Below are positions 1-5,188 of a stretch of 7,420 nucleotides of DNA, piece by piece. The DNA is from an uncultured Porphyromonas sp. (GTDB taxonomy: Bacteria > Bacteroidota > Bacteroidia > Bacteroidales > Porphyromonadaceae). The stretch covers positions 1 to 7,420 of the forward strand of contig CAMCJO010000104.1 in the NCBI GenBank assembly GCA_945875135.1, in the 5' to 3' direction. Numbering within the stretch: the stretch's first letter is position 1; the number at the start of each line of letters is the position of its first letter. The notes under the pieces were generated by a model. It made no database searches. It was given only the letters and a program-made list of their open reading frames with translations, and was not told where the DNA came from. A program made the position numbers and the translations under genes.

Positions 1-39
1 CGAATGACTCCAGAGGAAATCTTCGAAATGGAATTATAA
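1..39 (+). CDS. Possible 3' end of an unidentified gene (partial)
   Basis: The frame starting at base 1 is open for twelve codons and ends with TAA at 37-39. It gives the tail RMTPEEIFEMEL, an acidic, helix-like end that is plausible for a real protein. The gene would begin left of the window. Such a short stretch cannot be assigned to a family, and an open frame of this length can arise by chance. The only support beyond the open frame is context: it would be convergent with the lipoprotein gene ending at 261, with the 133-176 palindrome between them where a terminator would be expected. Confidence 0.3.
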   Translation, partial: RMTPEEIFEMEL

Positions 40-132
40 TGCGTCAGCCCTGAAGCTATCCCCGACTCTTAGAGTCCGTATTTGCGTTATCTTAACCTTG
101 TTGACTTTTGCAATAGACTCACAAGCACAAGA

Positions 133-176
133 ACAGATCAAGAGTCTCACGTAGCTACGTGGGACTCTTGATCTGT
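133..176. repeat. 44-bp near-perfect palindrome, possible terminator-like hairpin
   Basis: The two 22-nt halves (133-154 and 155-176) are reverse complements except for one position, T147 opposite G162, which would still form a G-U wobble in RNA. Each outer arm contains CAAGAGTC / GACTCTTG and the centre is ACGTAGCTACGT. It lies between the 3' end of the lipoprotein gene and the possible gene end at 39, so it could act as a hairpin for converging transcripts. Neither side has a run of T, so a classical intrinsic terminator is not shown. It could equally be a dispersed palindromic repeat or a protein-binding site. Confidence 0.75.
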
Positions 177-178
177 AT

Positions 179-199
179 GCTATGTGAGCTATGTGAGCT
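179..199. repeat. Short tandem repeat, 9-bp unit
   Basis: The 9-bp unit GCTATGTGA occurs twice in direct succession (179-187 and 188-196), followed by GCT, giving about 2.3 copies. It lies in the non-coding gap just right of the 44-bp palindrome. It probably reflects a local duplication; no function is evident. Confidence 0.7.
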
Positions 200-260
200 T
201 CTGACCGATTGCTACTATGCAACGATCACTCTATAGATGCTCCTATTGTTAATGCCGATA

Positions 261-1610
261 CTACAACTTGGTACTAGGGAGTATGGGTCGATCGTTTTTT
301 ATACTCTCGTAATGCTCAATCGCTAGACGACGTCTCTGACTAGCAGACTGCGTCTTAGGATTTTTATATATCTGAAGGTAAGCGCCAGTCTCAGCATTAT
401 CGATAAAGAGGAAACAAAAGATCTCCCCAGTAGCATCGTAGGCATATACAAATTGATCTTGAAAATTCGTAAAGTCATTATCGAAGCCATTGAGAGCAAA
501 CCACTCTTTGATCTTAGGATCATTTAAGTCGCTGGATTGCTTGATGAAGTTGACCTGACAATCAATTCTTTTAGAAGCCTTAGGGCCTCCCGAAGGCGTA
601 AATACATAGCGTACCCAAGCGTAGTTTGTCTCGTTTTGTTTAGCACTTGGGGTTTCGAATTGGAGATTTACTTTTGCTTCATCAGACTTTTCTGCGTTAT
701 AGCTACGGAAGCCGAGACTCGTCTCAAAAGCCTTAATCTTTGCCACATCACCCGTCATAAGGTCTGTGTAGCTCGGGAAGTCCTCGACTGTAGGTATGAG
801 AGCATGTGCTACGTCAAGTCCCTTGCGAGGATACTCCTTACTGATTATAATCTGTAGTGTAGACTGTAAAGCAGAAATGGGGGCATCGAAGAGTGTTACA
901 TGCACCGTGGAATCATCGTCTTTTACCCCCAACTTTTGGAGAAAGTGTCCTTTATTGCTCTCCTCAAGCGTAGTAAAGCCATACTCCGCAAGCATAGCGA
1001 TCGTCTTCGGGCAATCGTCTACTGACTCCTTACTGAAAGCAAAGATAGCATGGTTCGTACCTGAGGTATACAATCCATATATAGCGGCTGTGATGGTTAG
1101 GTTAGTGTTGACAAAGCCTGGGAGCGTTTGATCTTCCCCAAGAGTAATATTCTGAGCTACACGCCCTAGCGCCTTCTCGTGGTCAAGGATCTCAGGGCTG
1201 TTTACCCTTTTAGTCTCCTTATCAAACGTCGGATCAAACTTGAGAACGGGTAGCTCGTTGATTATCTTGGTGCTACCACTCGTAGTCACAGTGACGACAC
1301 AGCGCTCCGTGAGCTTACCGACGGTAGCCGTGATGGTGGCTGTTCCTTCGGCGACTGCCGTGATAAGTCCCTTATGATCAACCGTAGCGATGGTCTCCTT
1401 GTCACTAGCAAAGGTGACGGTGTAGGTCTGATCCTTTGGCTCGACAGTCGCAGTGAGTTGTGATGTCTCTCCCACCTTAAGCGTGACAGCTGTTTGGTTG
1501 AGTTTTAGAGAGGTAGGCTCTGGGATGATCTCCTCATTGCACTCTTTGTTACATGCCCCTAGTCCTATGAGTAGTAGGAATACGGACAGAAGGATAGAAA
1601 GTCTTTTCAT
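261..1610 (-). CDS. Lipoprotein with one bacterial Ig-like (BIG2) domain and unrecognised C-terminal region
   Basis: The 449-aa product starts with a lipoprotein signal peptide: MKR, a hydrophobic run, then the lipobox L17-G18-A19-C20, so Cys20 should be lipidated and the protein anchored at the cell envelope. Residues about 31-109 form a BIG2-type Ig-like fold, recognisable by the pattern LKVGETSQLTATV, ATVDHKGLITAVAEGTATITA and a closing VVTV strand. Residues about 115-449 match no family I can name; they are soluble-looking, with no further membrane segments. Three segments there share a helix ending in Gly-Phe (203-212, 291-301, 366-376), hinting at an internal repeat. BIG2 domains in Bacteroidota lipoproteins usually serve as surface adhesion or spacer modules; that role is inferred. 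The ATG at 1610 is chosen because it begins the signal peptide. The gene appears single, with a promoter at 1709-1739, and is more A+T-rich than its neighbours, as expected of accessory surface-protein genes. Confidence 0.9.
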   Translation of the reverse strand: MKRLSILLSVFLLLIGLGACNKECNEEIIPEPTSLKLNQTAVTLKVGETSQLTATVEPKDQTYTVTFASDKETIATVDHKGLITAVAEGTATITATVGKLTERCVVTVTTSGSTKIINELPVLKFDPTFDKETKRVNSPEILDHEKALGRVAQNITLGEDQTLPGFVNTNLTITAAIYGLYTSGTNHAIFAFSKESVDDCPKTIAMLAEYGFTTLEESNKGHFLQKLGVKDDDSTVHVTLFDAPISALQSTLQIIISKEYPRKGLDVAHALIPTVEDFPSYTDLMTGDVAKIKAFETSLGFRSYNAEKSDEAKVNLQFETPSAKQNETNYAWVRYVFTPSGGPKASKRIDCQVNFIKQSSDLNDPKIKEWFALNGFDNDFTNFQDQFVYAYDATGEIFCFLFIDNAETGAYLQIYKNPKTQSASQRRRLAIEHYESIKNDRPILPSTKL

Positions 1611-1708
1611 TTCAATTATGCGTTATTGTTTAGTTGGTATGTAATAGTTTAGCGAGTAGAAACTCCGTCTCGATAAGGTTGTAGTATGCTTGATGGAGTT
1701 GTGACATA

Positions 1709-1739
1709 CAAAGTTAAGCAAAAAAACGATTCACACAAG
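1709..1739 (-). promoter_or_regulatory. Bacteroidota-type sigma-ABfr promoter for the lipoprotein gene
   Basis: Read on the minus strand, CTTG at 1739-1736 contains the -33 TTG. It is followed by exactly 19 bases and then TAACTTTG at 1716-1709, which fits the Bacteroidota -7 consensus TAnnTTTG. Transcription would start near 1702, leaving a leader of about 90 nt before the ATG at 1610. No Shine-Dalgarno sequence is obvious near the start, which is usual in this phylum. Confidence 0.65.
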
Positions 1740-1779
1740 CTGTGCTAAGTCTCAATTTCGCAAATCTCATAACAAGAAA

Positions 1780-1798
1780 CTGTTGCAAAAGGCAACAG
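1780..1798. repeat. Copy of the TTGCAAAAG hairpin motif (copy B)
   Basis: CTGTTGC (1780-1786) and GCAACAG (1792-1798) form a perfect 7-bp stem around the loop AAAAG. The sequence is closely related to the copy at 7044-7070. It sits between the tRNA terminator and the lipoprotein promoter, outside any gene. No role is shown. Confidence 0.6.
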
Positions 1799-1834
1799 GC
1801 TCATTAGGAGAGGGTGGAGCGTGGGGATAGGAAT

Positions 1835-1886
1835 AAAAAGAGAGAGACCTGTCTGCTCCCACGAGGGGTGTCAGAGAGGTCTCTCT
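1835..1886 (-). terminator. Intrinsic terminator of the tRNA-Leu gene
   Basis: The arms at 1841-1850 and 1877-1886 are perfect 10-bp complements (AGAGAGACCT / AGGTCTCTCT). The stem can extend inward by pairing TCTG (1852-1855) with CAGA (1872-1875), and then CCC with GGG. On the minus strand the hairpin is followed by CTTTTT (1840-1835). It begins 8 bp beyond the 3' end of tRNA-Leu, as expected for that transcript. Confidence 0.85.
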
Positions 1887-1893
1887 ACCGTTG

Positions 1894-1975
1894 TACGGTC
1901 GGTGGGACTCGAACCCACACACCTTGCGGCATTAGATCCTAAGTCTAACGCGTCTACCAATTCCGCCACGACCGC
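1894..1975 (-). tRNA. tRNA-Leu (anticodon UAG)
   Basis: The 82-nt minus-strand sequence folds as a class II tRNA. The acceptor stem pairs GCGGTCG with CGACCGT (one G-U at the end). The D arm is GCG/CGC with GG in the loop, the anticodon stem is TTAGA/TCTAA around the loop CTTAGGA, the long variable arm is GCC-GCAA-GGT, and the T arm is GTGGG-TTCGAGT-CCCAC. The anticodon TAG lies at 1941-1939 and reads the leucine codon CUA and probably other CUN codons. The long variable arm is typical of tRNA-Leu. The discriminator base is A. CCA is not encoded (the next bases are CAA), so it must be added by the nucleotidyltransferase. The gene stands alone, with its own promoter and terminator. Confidence 0.97.
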
Positions 1976-1992
1976 AACGAGGTTTGCGTCTG

Positions 1993-2023
1993 CAAAGGTA
2001 AGAATAATCTTTGAATTAGCAAG
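1993..2023 (-). promoter_or_regulatory. Bacteroidota-type promoter for tRNA-Leu
   Basis: On the minus strand, CTTG at 2023-2020 and TACCTTTG at 2000-1993 match the -33 TTG and -7 TAnnTTTG elements. The 19-bp spacing is identical to that of the lipoprotein promoter. The -7 element ends 17 bp before the mature tRNA 5' end at 1975, leaving room for a short leader removed by RNase P. Confidence 0.75.
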
Positions 2024-2124
2024 CGATCAGACGATCTAGATTTCGCAAAGCTTACGGTAAGGCGACTCAAGGCACTGATGTATAGCTACCTAGCTAGTCT
2101 GCCTGTCAGCTGTCTCGTGAGAGA

Positions 2125-2337
2125 CTATCGCAGTGCGACTAGGAGCGTGTCGTCTTCGTAGACGAAGGTGAGCTTCTCCTCCTTGGCGAGCCAGCCAAGT
2201 GCTGCGTAGACGTCCTTTTCGGTACGTATCTTGGTTGCTTTCTTGAGTTGCTTGATGTCCATCTTGCCTAGTTTGTCTAGTGCGTTCCAGACGAGACCAG
2301 CATTGGTGCCGATGTATGCGATCATGTTTTCTTCCAT
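2125..2337 (-). CDS. Small winged helix-turn-helix protein (DUF2582-like)
   Basis: The 70-aa product is a single winged-helix domain. Residues 12-24 form the first helix (NAGLVWNALDKLG), 27-35 the second (DIKQLKKAT), and 38-52 the likely recognition helix (RTEKDVYAALGWLAK). A two-strand wing follows (KLTFVYEDDTLLVAL, 55-69). The pattern fits the DUF2582 family of small Bacteroidota proteins, from memory of the family, and the length is normal for it. Such folds usually bind DNA, but no target or partner is known to me, and a protein-binding role is possible. Met5 is an alternative start; the ATG at 2337 is taken because the extra residues keep the family-like N-terminus. There is no strong Shine-Dalgarno. 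It is separated from the methyltransferase gene upstream by 65 bp that contain a possible promoter, so it is probably expressed independently. Confidence 0.85.
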   Translation of the reverse strand: MEENMIAYIGTNAGLVWNALDKLGKMDIKQLKKATKIRTEKDVYAALGWLAKEEKLTFVYEDDTLLVALR

Positions 2338-2366
2338 AGTGTTGTCGTGTTGAGTTTTCTATGTGG

Positions 2367-2374
2367 CAAAGCTA
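2367..2374 (-). promoter_or_regulatory. Possible -7 element upstream of the winged-helix gene
   Basis: TAGCTTTG on the minus strand matches TAnnTTTG and lies about 30 bp before the ATG at 2337. No convincing TTG lies 17-23 bp further upstream, so this is only half a promoter and may be weak, regulated or accidental. Confidence 0.4.
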
Positions 2375-2402
2375 CATAAAAAGATTGAAACGGCCTTTGC
2401 GA

Positions 2403-2957
2403 CTAGGTTAAGCTATGATGTATCTCTAGATAAGGGGTGCAGAGGTCGTAGATGGCGATGCCAGTGGCGACGCTCACATTGAGCGAGTGCTTGGTGCCGT
2501 ACTGCGGGATCTCGAGACAATAGTCGGCATACTGAATGACCTCGTCAGAGATGCCATGCACTTCGTTGCCCACGATCAGCACGGCACCACGATCGTCTAG
2601 CGATGGCTGGCTGCCGAGCGTGATGCTCTGATGGGTCTGCTCGAGGGCGAGGATGGTGCGTCCCGCTGCTCGGCACGCTTCAAGGAACTGGATGGCGGAG
2701 TCTAGGTGTCGCCACGGCACTGCCTCCTCGGCTCCGATGGCTGTCTTGTGAATGAGCGGGTGGGGCGGACAGCCTGTGATGCCGACGAGGAGCAGCTCCT
2801 CAAGGCGAAAGGCGTCTGCCGTGCGAAAGATCGAGCCGACGTTGTGCATGCTGCGCACATTGTCTAGGAGTATGGTGAGCGGCACCTTGGGAGCTGCGTG
2901 GTACTCCTCGGTGGTGAGACGCTGCATCTCTAGGATGGAGGTTTTCTCTATGGGCAT
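2403..2957 (-). CDS. SpoU/TrmH-family RNA 2'-O-ribose methyltransferase
   Basis: The 184-aa product transfers a methyl group from S-adenosylmethionine to a ribose 2'-OH of tRNA or rRNA. All three SPOUT motifs are visible. Motif 1 is LLDNVRSMHNVGSIFRTADAF (residues 30-50), with the conserved Asn39 and catalytic-type Arg45. Motif 2 is LIVGNEVHGIS (127-137), with Glu132. Motif 3 is the trefoil-knot segment ending in SLNVSVATGIAIYDL (158-172). The protein is a short catalytic-domain form without a separate N-terminal RNA-binding domain. Motif 3 resembles TrmH and RlmB more than TrmL, but the substrate nucleotide cannot be read from sequence. It is the last gene of the operon, 11 bp after the SUI1-like gene, which places it with another translation-related protein. 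The start follows that close spacing and leaves the usual short N-terminal extension. Confidence 0.93.
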   Translation of the reverse strand: MPIEKTSILEMQRLTTEEYHAAPKVPLTILLDNVRSMHNVGSIFRTADAFRLEELLLVGITGCPPHPLIHKTAIGAEEAVPWRHLDSAIQFLEACRAAGRTILALEQTHQSITLGSQPSLDDRGAVLIVGNEVHGISDEVIQYADYCLEIPQYGTKHSLNVSVATGIAIYDLCTPYLEIHHSLT

Positions 2958-2968
2958 AGCGGGAGGCG

Positions 2969-3310
2969 TTACTTGCTGTCTTTGTACCCTTTAGACTGAA
3001 GGAGCTTGATGAGCTTCTCCTTATCGTTTTGCTGGAGCAGTATCTCGCCATCACGTGTAGAGCCTCCACAGCCGAGCGACTGCTTGAGCTGACGGGCGAG
3101 GTCTGCCAGATCGCTATCAGACCCGACGAAGCCCATGATGATGAGTGCCTCCTTGCCCCCTCTGCCAGCGCGGGAGTACTGTATGCGCAGCCGTTGCTGA
3201 GCGGGAGGAAGGGTCTCAGCCTCGCTACTCGCTAGCTGTGGCGACCAGTCGGGGGCGGTGCTGTATACGATGCCTCCCGTGGAGGGGGCTTTGCTCTTCT
3301 TCTTGGACAT
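2969..3310 (-). CDS. SUI1/eIF1-like translation factor (YciH family)
   Basis: The 113-aa product has a basic, disordered N-terminus (MSKKKSKAPSTGG) and a C-terminal SUI1 domain from about residue 48. The domain shows RAGRGGKEALIIMGF, then a helix (SDLADLARQLKQSLG), the family hallmark CGGSTRDGEI and the closing LIKLLQSKGYK. In archaea and eukaryotes this fold acts in start-codon selection on the small ribosomal subunit; bacterial versions are thought to affect initiation fidelity but are less well understood. The frame is open up to an ATG at 3349, but the ATG at 3310 is preferred. It gives the typical MSKKK start and lies 10 bp after the kinase stop, whereas the longer form would overlap the kinase gene by 29 bp. 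It is the middle gene of the three-gene operon. Confidence 0.92.
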   Translation of the reverse strand: MSKKKSKAPSTGGIVYSTAPDWSPQLASSEAETLPPAQQRLRIQYSRAGRGGKEALIIMGFVGSDSDLADLARQLKQSLGCGGSTRDGEILLQQNDKEKLIKLLQSKGYKDSK

Positions 3311-3320
3311 AGCTGAGGGG

Positions 3321-4991
3321 TTAATAGTGAAATGAGCTGCCCCCGACAAACTCGCGCAGGAGCGAGGTGGAGGGTATCTCGTCGATGGGTGCTGGCCTGA
3401 CGTGCTCTAGGAAGCGTAGCAGGCGGCGCGCCTCGCTGTACTCCTGGACGCAGGCGGGTACCTGGTAGAGGATTTGCTCGGCAAGGGTCTTGAGGACGGC
3501 AACTTCGTATAGGAGCGCACTGTTGAAGAGGACATTGGCTCTCTGCTGGTAGGGGAAGATCCATCGCTCCTCGCCAGCTCGCACGCTGCGCCACCGGCTG
3601 ATGGTGTCGATGGCTGAGTAGCCTCTGTACTTGTGGTCACGCACCATACGCCTGAGGAGACGTATGTCGGTACTGGGGATGCGGTTGTGTGCATCTAGTC
3701 CGAGGGCAGTCAGGGCACTGATATATATATTATAGGTGAGGTGCTGTAGGTCATCGGGGATGAGTCGTGGATTGAGCGCATGGATGCCCTCGATGAGAAG
3801 CAGGTCTCCCTCCCCAAGCTGTAGGAGCTCCTTTTGGTACACTCTAGCACCTTGAGTAAAGTCAAAAAGTGGCATATCGACTAGCTCACCCGCTAGGAGC
3901 CGACGCAGATCACTGGCGAAAAGCTCTAGGTCTAGTGCCTCGATATGCTCATAGTCGTACTCCCCATTGTCATCTAGGGGTGTCAACTCACGGGCTACGA
4001 AGTAGTTGTCGAGCGATATCTGGTGCGGGCGTAGGTAGTTCGCCATAAGCTGCAGGCGTAGCCGCTTGGTAAAGGTGGTCTTGCCCGAAGAGGAGGGTCC
4101 TGCCACGAGTATGATGCGCACACCTTTCTTGTTGTATGCCTCGGCGATCTCAGTAGCCATGGCGGCTATCTCCTTTTCCTGTGCAGCCTCGGCGACCTGT
4201 ATGATTTCGGAGAAGTGTCCCGTGCTGATCGCTTTGTTGAGACTACCCACATAGCTTACGTCGAGGAGGTTGAGCAGACGAGACTGCTTGTCAAAGACCT
4301 CACGCATCGATTGCTGTGGCTCAAAGGGTGTCAGCTCTGTAGGCTTGACTATCGAGGGTACACGTATCAGTACACCACCCAGGTAGGGGTCGAGGTCGTA
4401 GAGCTGAACTTGTCCTGTGGAGAGAAGTAGCGAGCCGTAGTAGTTGTCGGGATAGCCATCGAGGTAGTGATAAGTGACGTAGGGCTGACCGCTGGAGGTG
4501 ATGAGGTCCACCTTGTCCATCTCACCCATGGCGGTAAAGATCTGCACAGCCTCTTCGGCCGGTACGGTGCGGCGCTCGAAGGGTAGATCCTCAGCAATTA
4601 GATGGTCTATGCGTCGCTTGACGATGGCTAGCTGCTCCTCAGTAATGCCCTTGTCGCCACACCTGACAACGCTAAAGTAGCCCCCCGAGAGGGAGTGCCG
4701 TACGCTCAGATGGTAGTGCGGCAGCTCATCGTGGAGTGCTTTAGCAAAGAGGAGGCAGAGGGAGCGCAGATAGGTGTGCCGACCGCTCTCTTCGGTGAGC
4801 CCGACGAACTCGACCTGACAGGACTCGCGGAGCCTCCAGTCGAGGGCGACGGTGAGATTGTTGACACGCGCATTGACAGGCTCGAAGCCTAGAGCTTTGC
4901 GGTAGCTCTGTGCTACCTGGTAGAGTGTGGCTCCAGGTGGCACGCTGAGATGCTCGTCCAGATTGGGGCAGTATATTGATAGATTCTCCAT
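3321..4991 (-). CDS. Nucleoside (uridine-type) kinase fused to TGS and ThrRS-like N-terminal domains
   Basis: The 556-aa product is a known domain fusion. Residues 1-62 look like a TGS domain. Residues about 70-240 resemble the second additional domain of threonyl-tRNA synthetase, with HSLSGGYF (99-106) and a DNYYGSLLLSTG segment (182-193). Residues about 288-490 form a P-loop kinase of the uridine kinase/phosphoribulokinase type. This has Walker A GPSSSGKTT (298-306), the substrate-side segment SLDNYF (326-331), DYEHIEALD (346-354), a Walker B-like LLLIEGIHALNP (397-408), and an Arg-rich lid (TDIRLLRRMVRDHKYRG, 441-457). The likely reaction is ATP-dependent phosphorylation of a nucleoside in cytoplasmic salvage; the exact substrate is inferred. 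The ThrRS-like part lacks the HxxxH editing motif (RSLCLLFAKAL occupies that place), so it is probably not a tRNA-editing enzyme. It is first in the operon and divergent from the phosphate symporter gene. Confidence 0.92.
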   Translation of the reverse strand: MENLSIYCPNLDEHLSVPPGATLYQVAQSYRKALGFEPVNARVNNLTVALDWRLRESCQVEFVGLTEESGRHTYLRSLCLLFAKALHDELPHYHLSVRHSLSGGYFSVVRCGDKGITEEQLAIVKRRIDHLIAEDLPFERRTVPAEEAVQIFTAMGEMDKVDLITSSGQPYVTYHYLDGYPDNYYGSLLLSTGQVQLYDLDPYLGGVLIRVPSIVKPTELTPFEPQQSMREVFDKQSRLLNLLDVSYVGSLNKAISTGHFSEIIQVAEAAQEKEIAAMATEIAEAYNKKGVRIILVAGPSSSGKTTFTKRLRLQLMANYLRPHQISLDNYFVARELTPLDDNGEYDYEHIEALDLELFASDLRRLLAGELVDMPLFDFTQGARVYQKELLQLGEGDLLLIEGIHALNPRLIPDDLQHLTYNIYISALTALGLDAHNRIPSTDIRLLRRMVRDHKYRGYSAIDTISRWRSVRAGEERWIFPYQQRANVLFNSALLYEVAVLKTLAEQILYQVPACVQEYSEARRLLRFLEHVRPAPIDEIPSTSLLREFVGGSSFHY

Positions 4992-5032
4992 AGGGGCTGG
5001 TACTTAGATATCATTTGTCAAATTGTATAGCC

Positions 5033-5049
5033 GGTTAGGTAGTCTAACC
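5033..5049. promoter_or_regulatory. Inverted repeat in the divergent intergenic region, possible operator
   Basis: GGTTAG (5033-5038) and CTAACC (5044-5049) form a perfect 6-bp inverted repeat with a 5-bp spacer, 13 bp upstream of the putative -7 element at 5063-5070. The heptamer AGTCTAA also occurs twice, at 5041 and 5050, nine bases apart. The position, where a -33 element would be, suggests a regulator site between the kinase and symporter genes. This is inference only. Confidence 0.35.
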
Positions 5050-5062
5050 AGTCTAAAATCGT

Positions 5063-5070
5063 TACCTTTG
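5063..5070 (+). promoter_or_regulatory. -7 element of the likely phosphate symporter promoter
   Basis: TACCTTTG matches TAnnTTTG and is identical to the -7 box of the tRNA-Leu promoter. No TTG lies at the usual -33 distance; that position is occupied by the GGTTAG/CTAACC inverted repeat, which would fit a promoter needing an activator. The implied leader is about 110 nt before the ATG at 5189. The kinase operon on the other strand has no clear promoter here; the nearest candidate, TACAATTTG (5027-5019), has one base too many between TA and TTTG. Confidence 0.55.
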
Positions 5071-5188
5071 CATGCGAAGTTACGAAATAGCTGTCACCAA
5101 AGGACCATAATCAGTCATTGAGTCTCATGTAGCTGGTAGGTCTTAGGGGACTTTTGCATGGTAATGACATACAAACAACGACATACTC

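Noticed and set aside
34..222. 62-codon minus-strand frame across the palindrome
   Set aside because: It translates the 44-bp palindrome and the 9-bp tandem repeat into low-complexity peptide and has no start signal or family resemblance.
537..1131. Plus-strand open frames opposite the lipoprotein gene
   Set aside because: They are antisense to a gene with a clear signal peptide and Ig-like domain, and their translations show no domain.
2112..2125. GTCTC-GTGA-GAGAC hairpin at the end of the winged-helix gene
   Set aside because: It overlaps the stop codon, has only five pairs and no T-run on the minus strand, so it is not called as a terminator.
2366..2400. GCAAAG...CTTTGC inverted repeat between the methyltransferase and winged-helix genes as a terminator
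   Set aside because: The loop would be 23 nt and the T-run lies inside it instead of after it. One arm is simply the -7 promoter box.
3311..3349. Upstream ATG extending the SUI1-like protein by 13 residues
   Set aside because: The extension (MSGAAHFTINPSA) overlaps the end of the kinase gene. The internal MSKKK start fits the family and the operon spacing.
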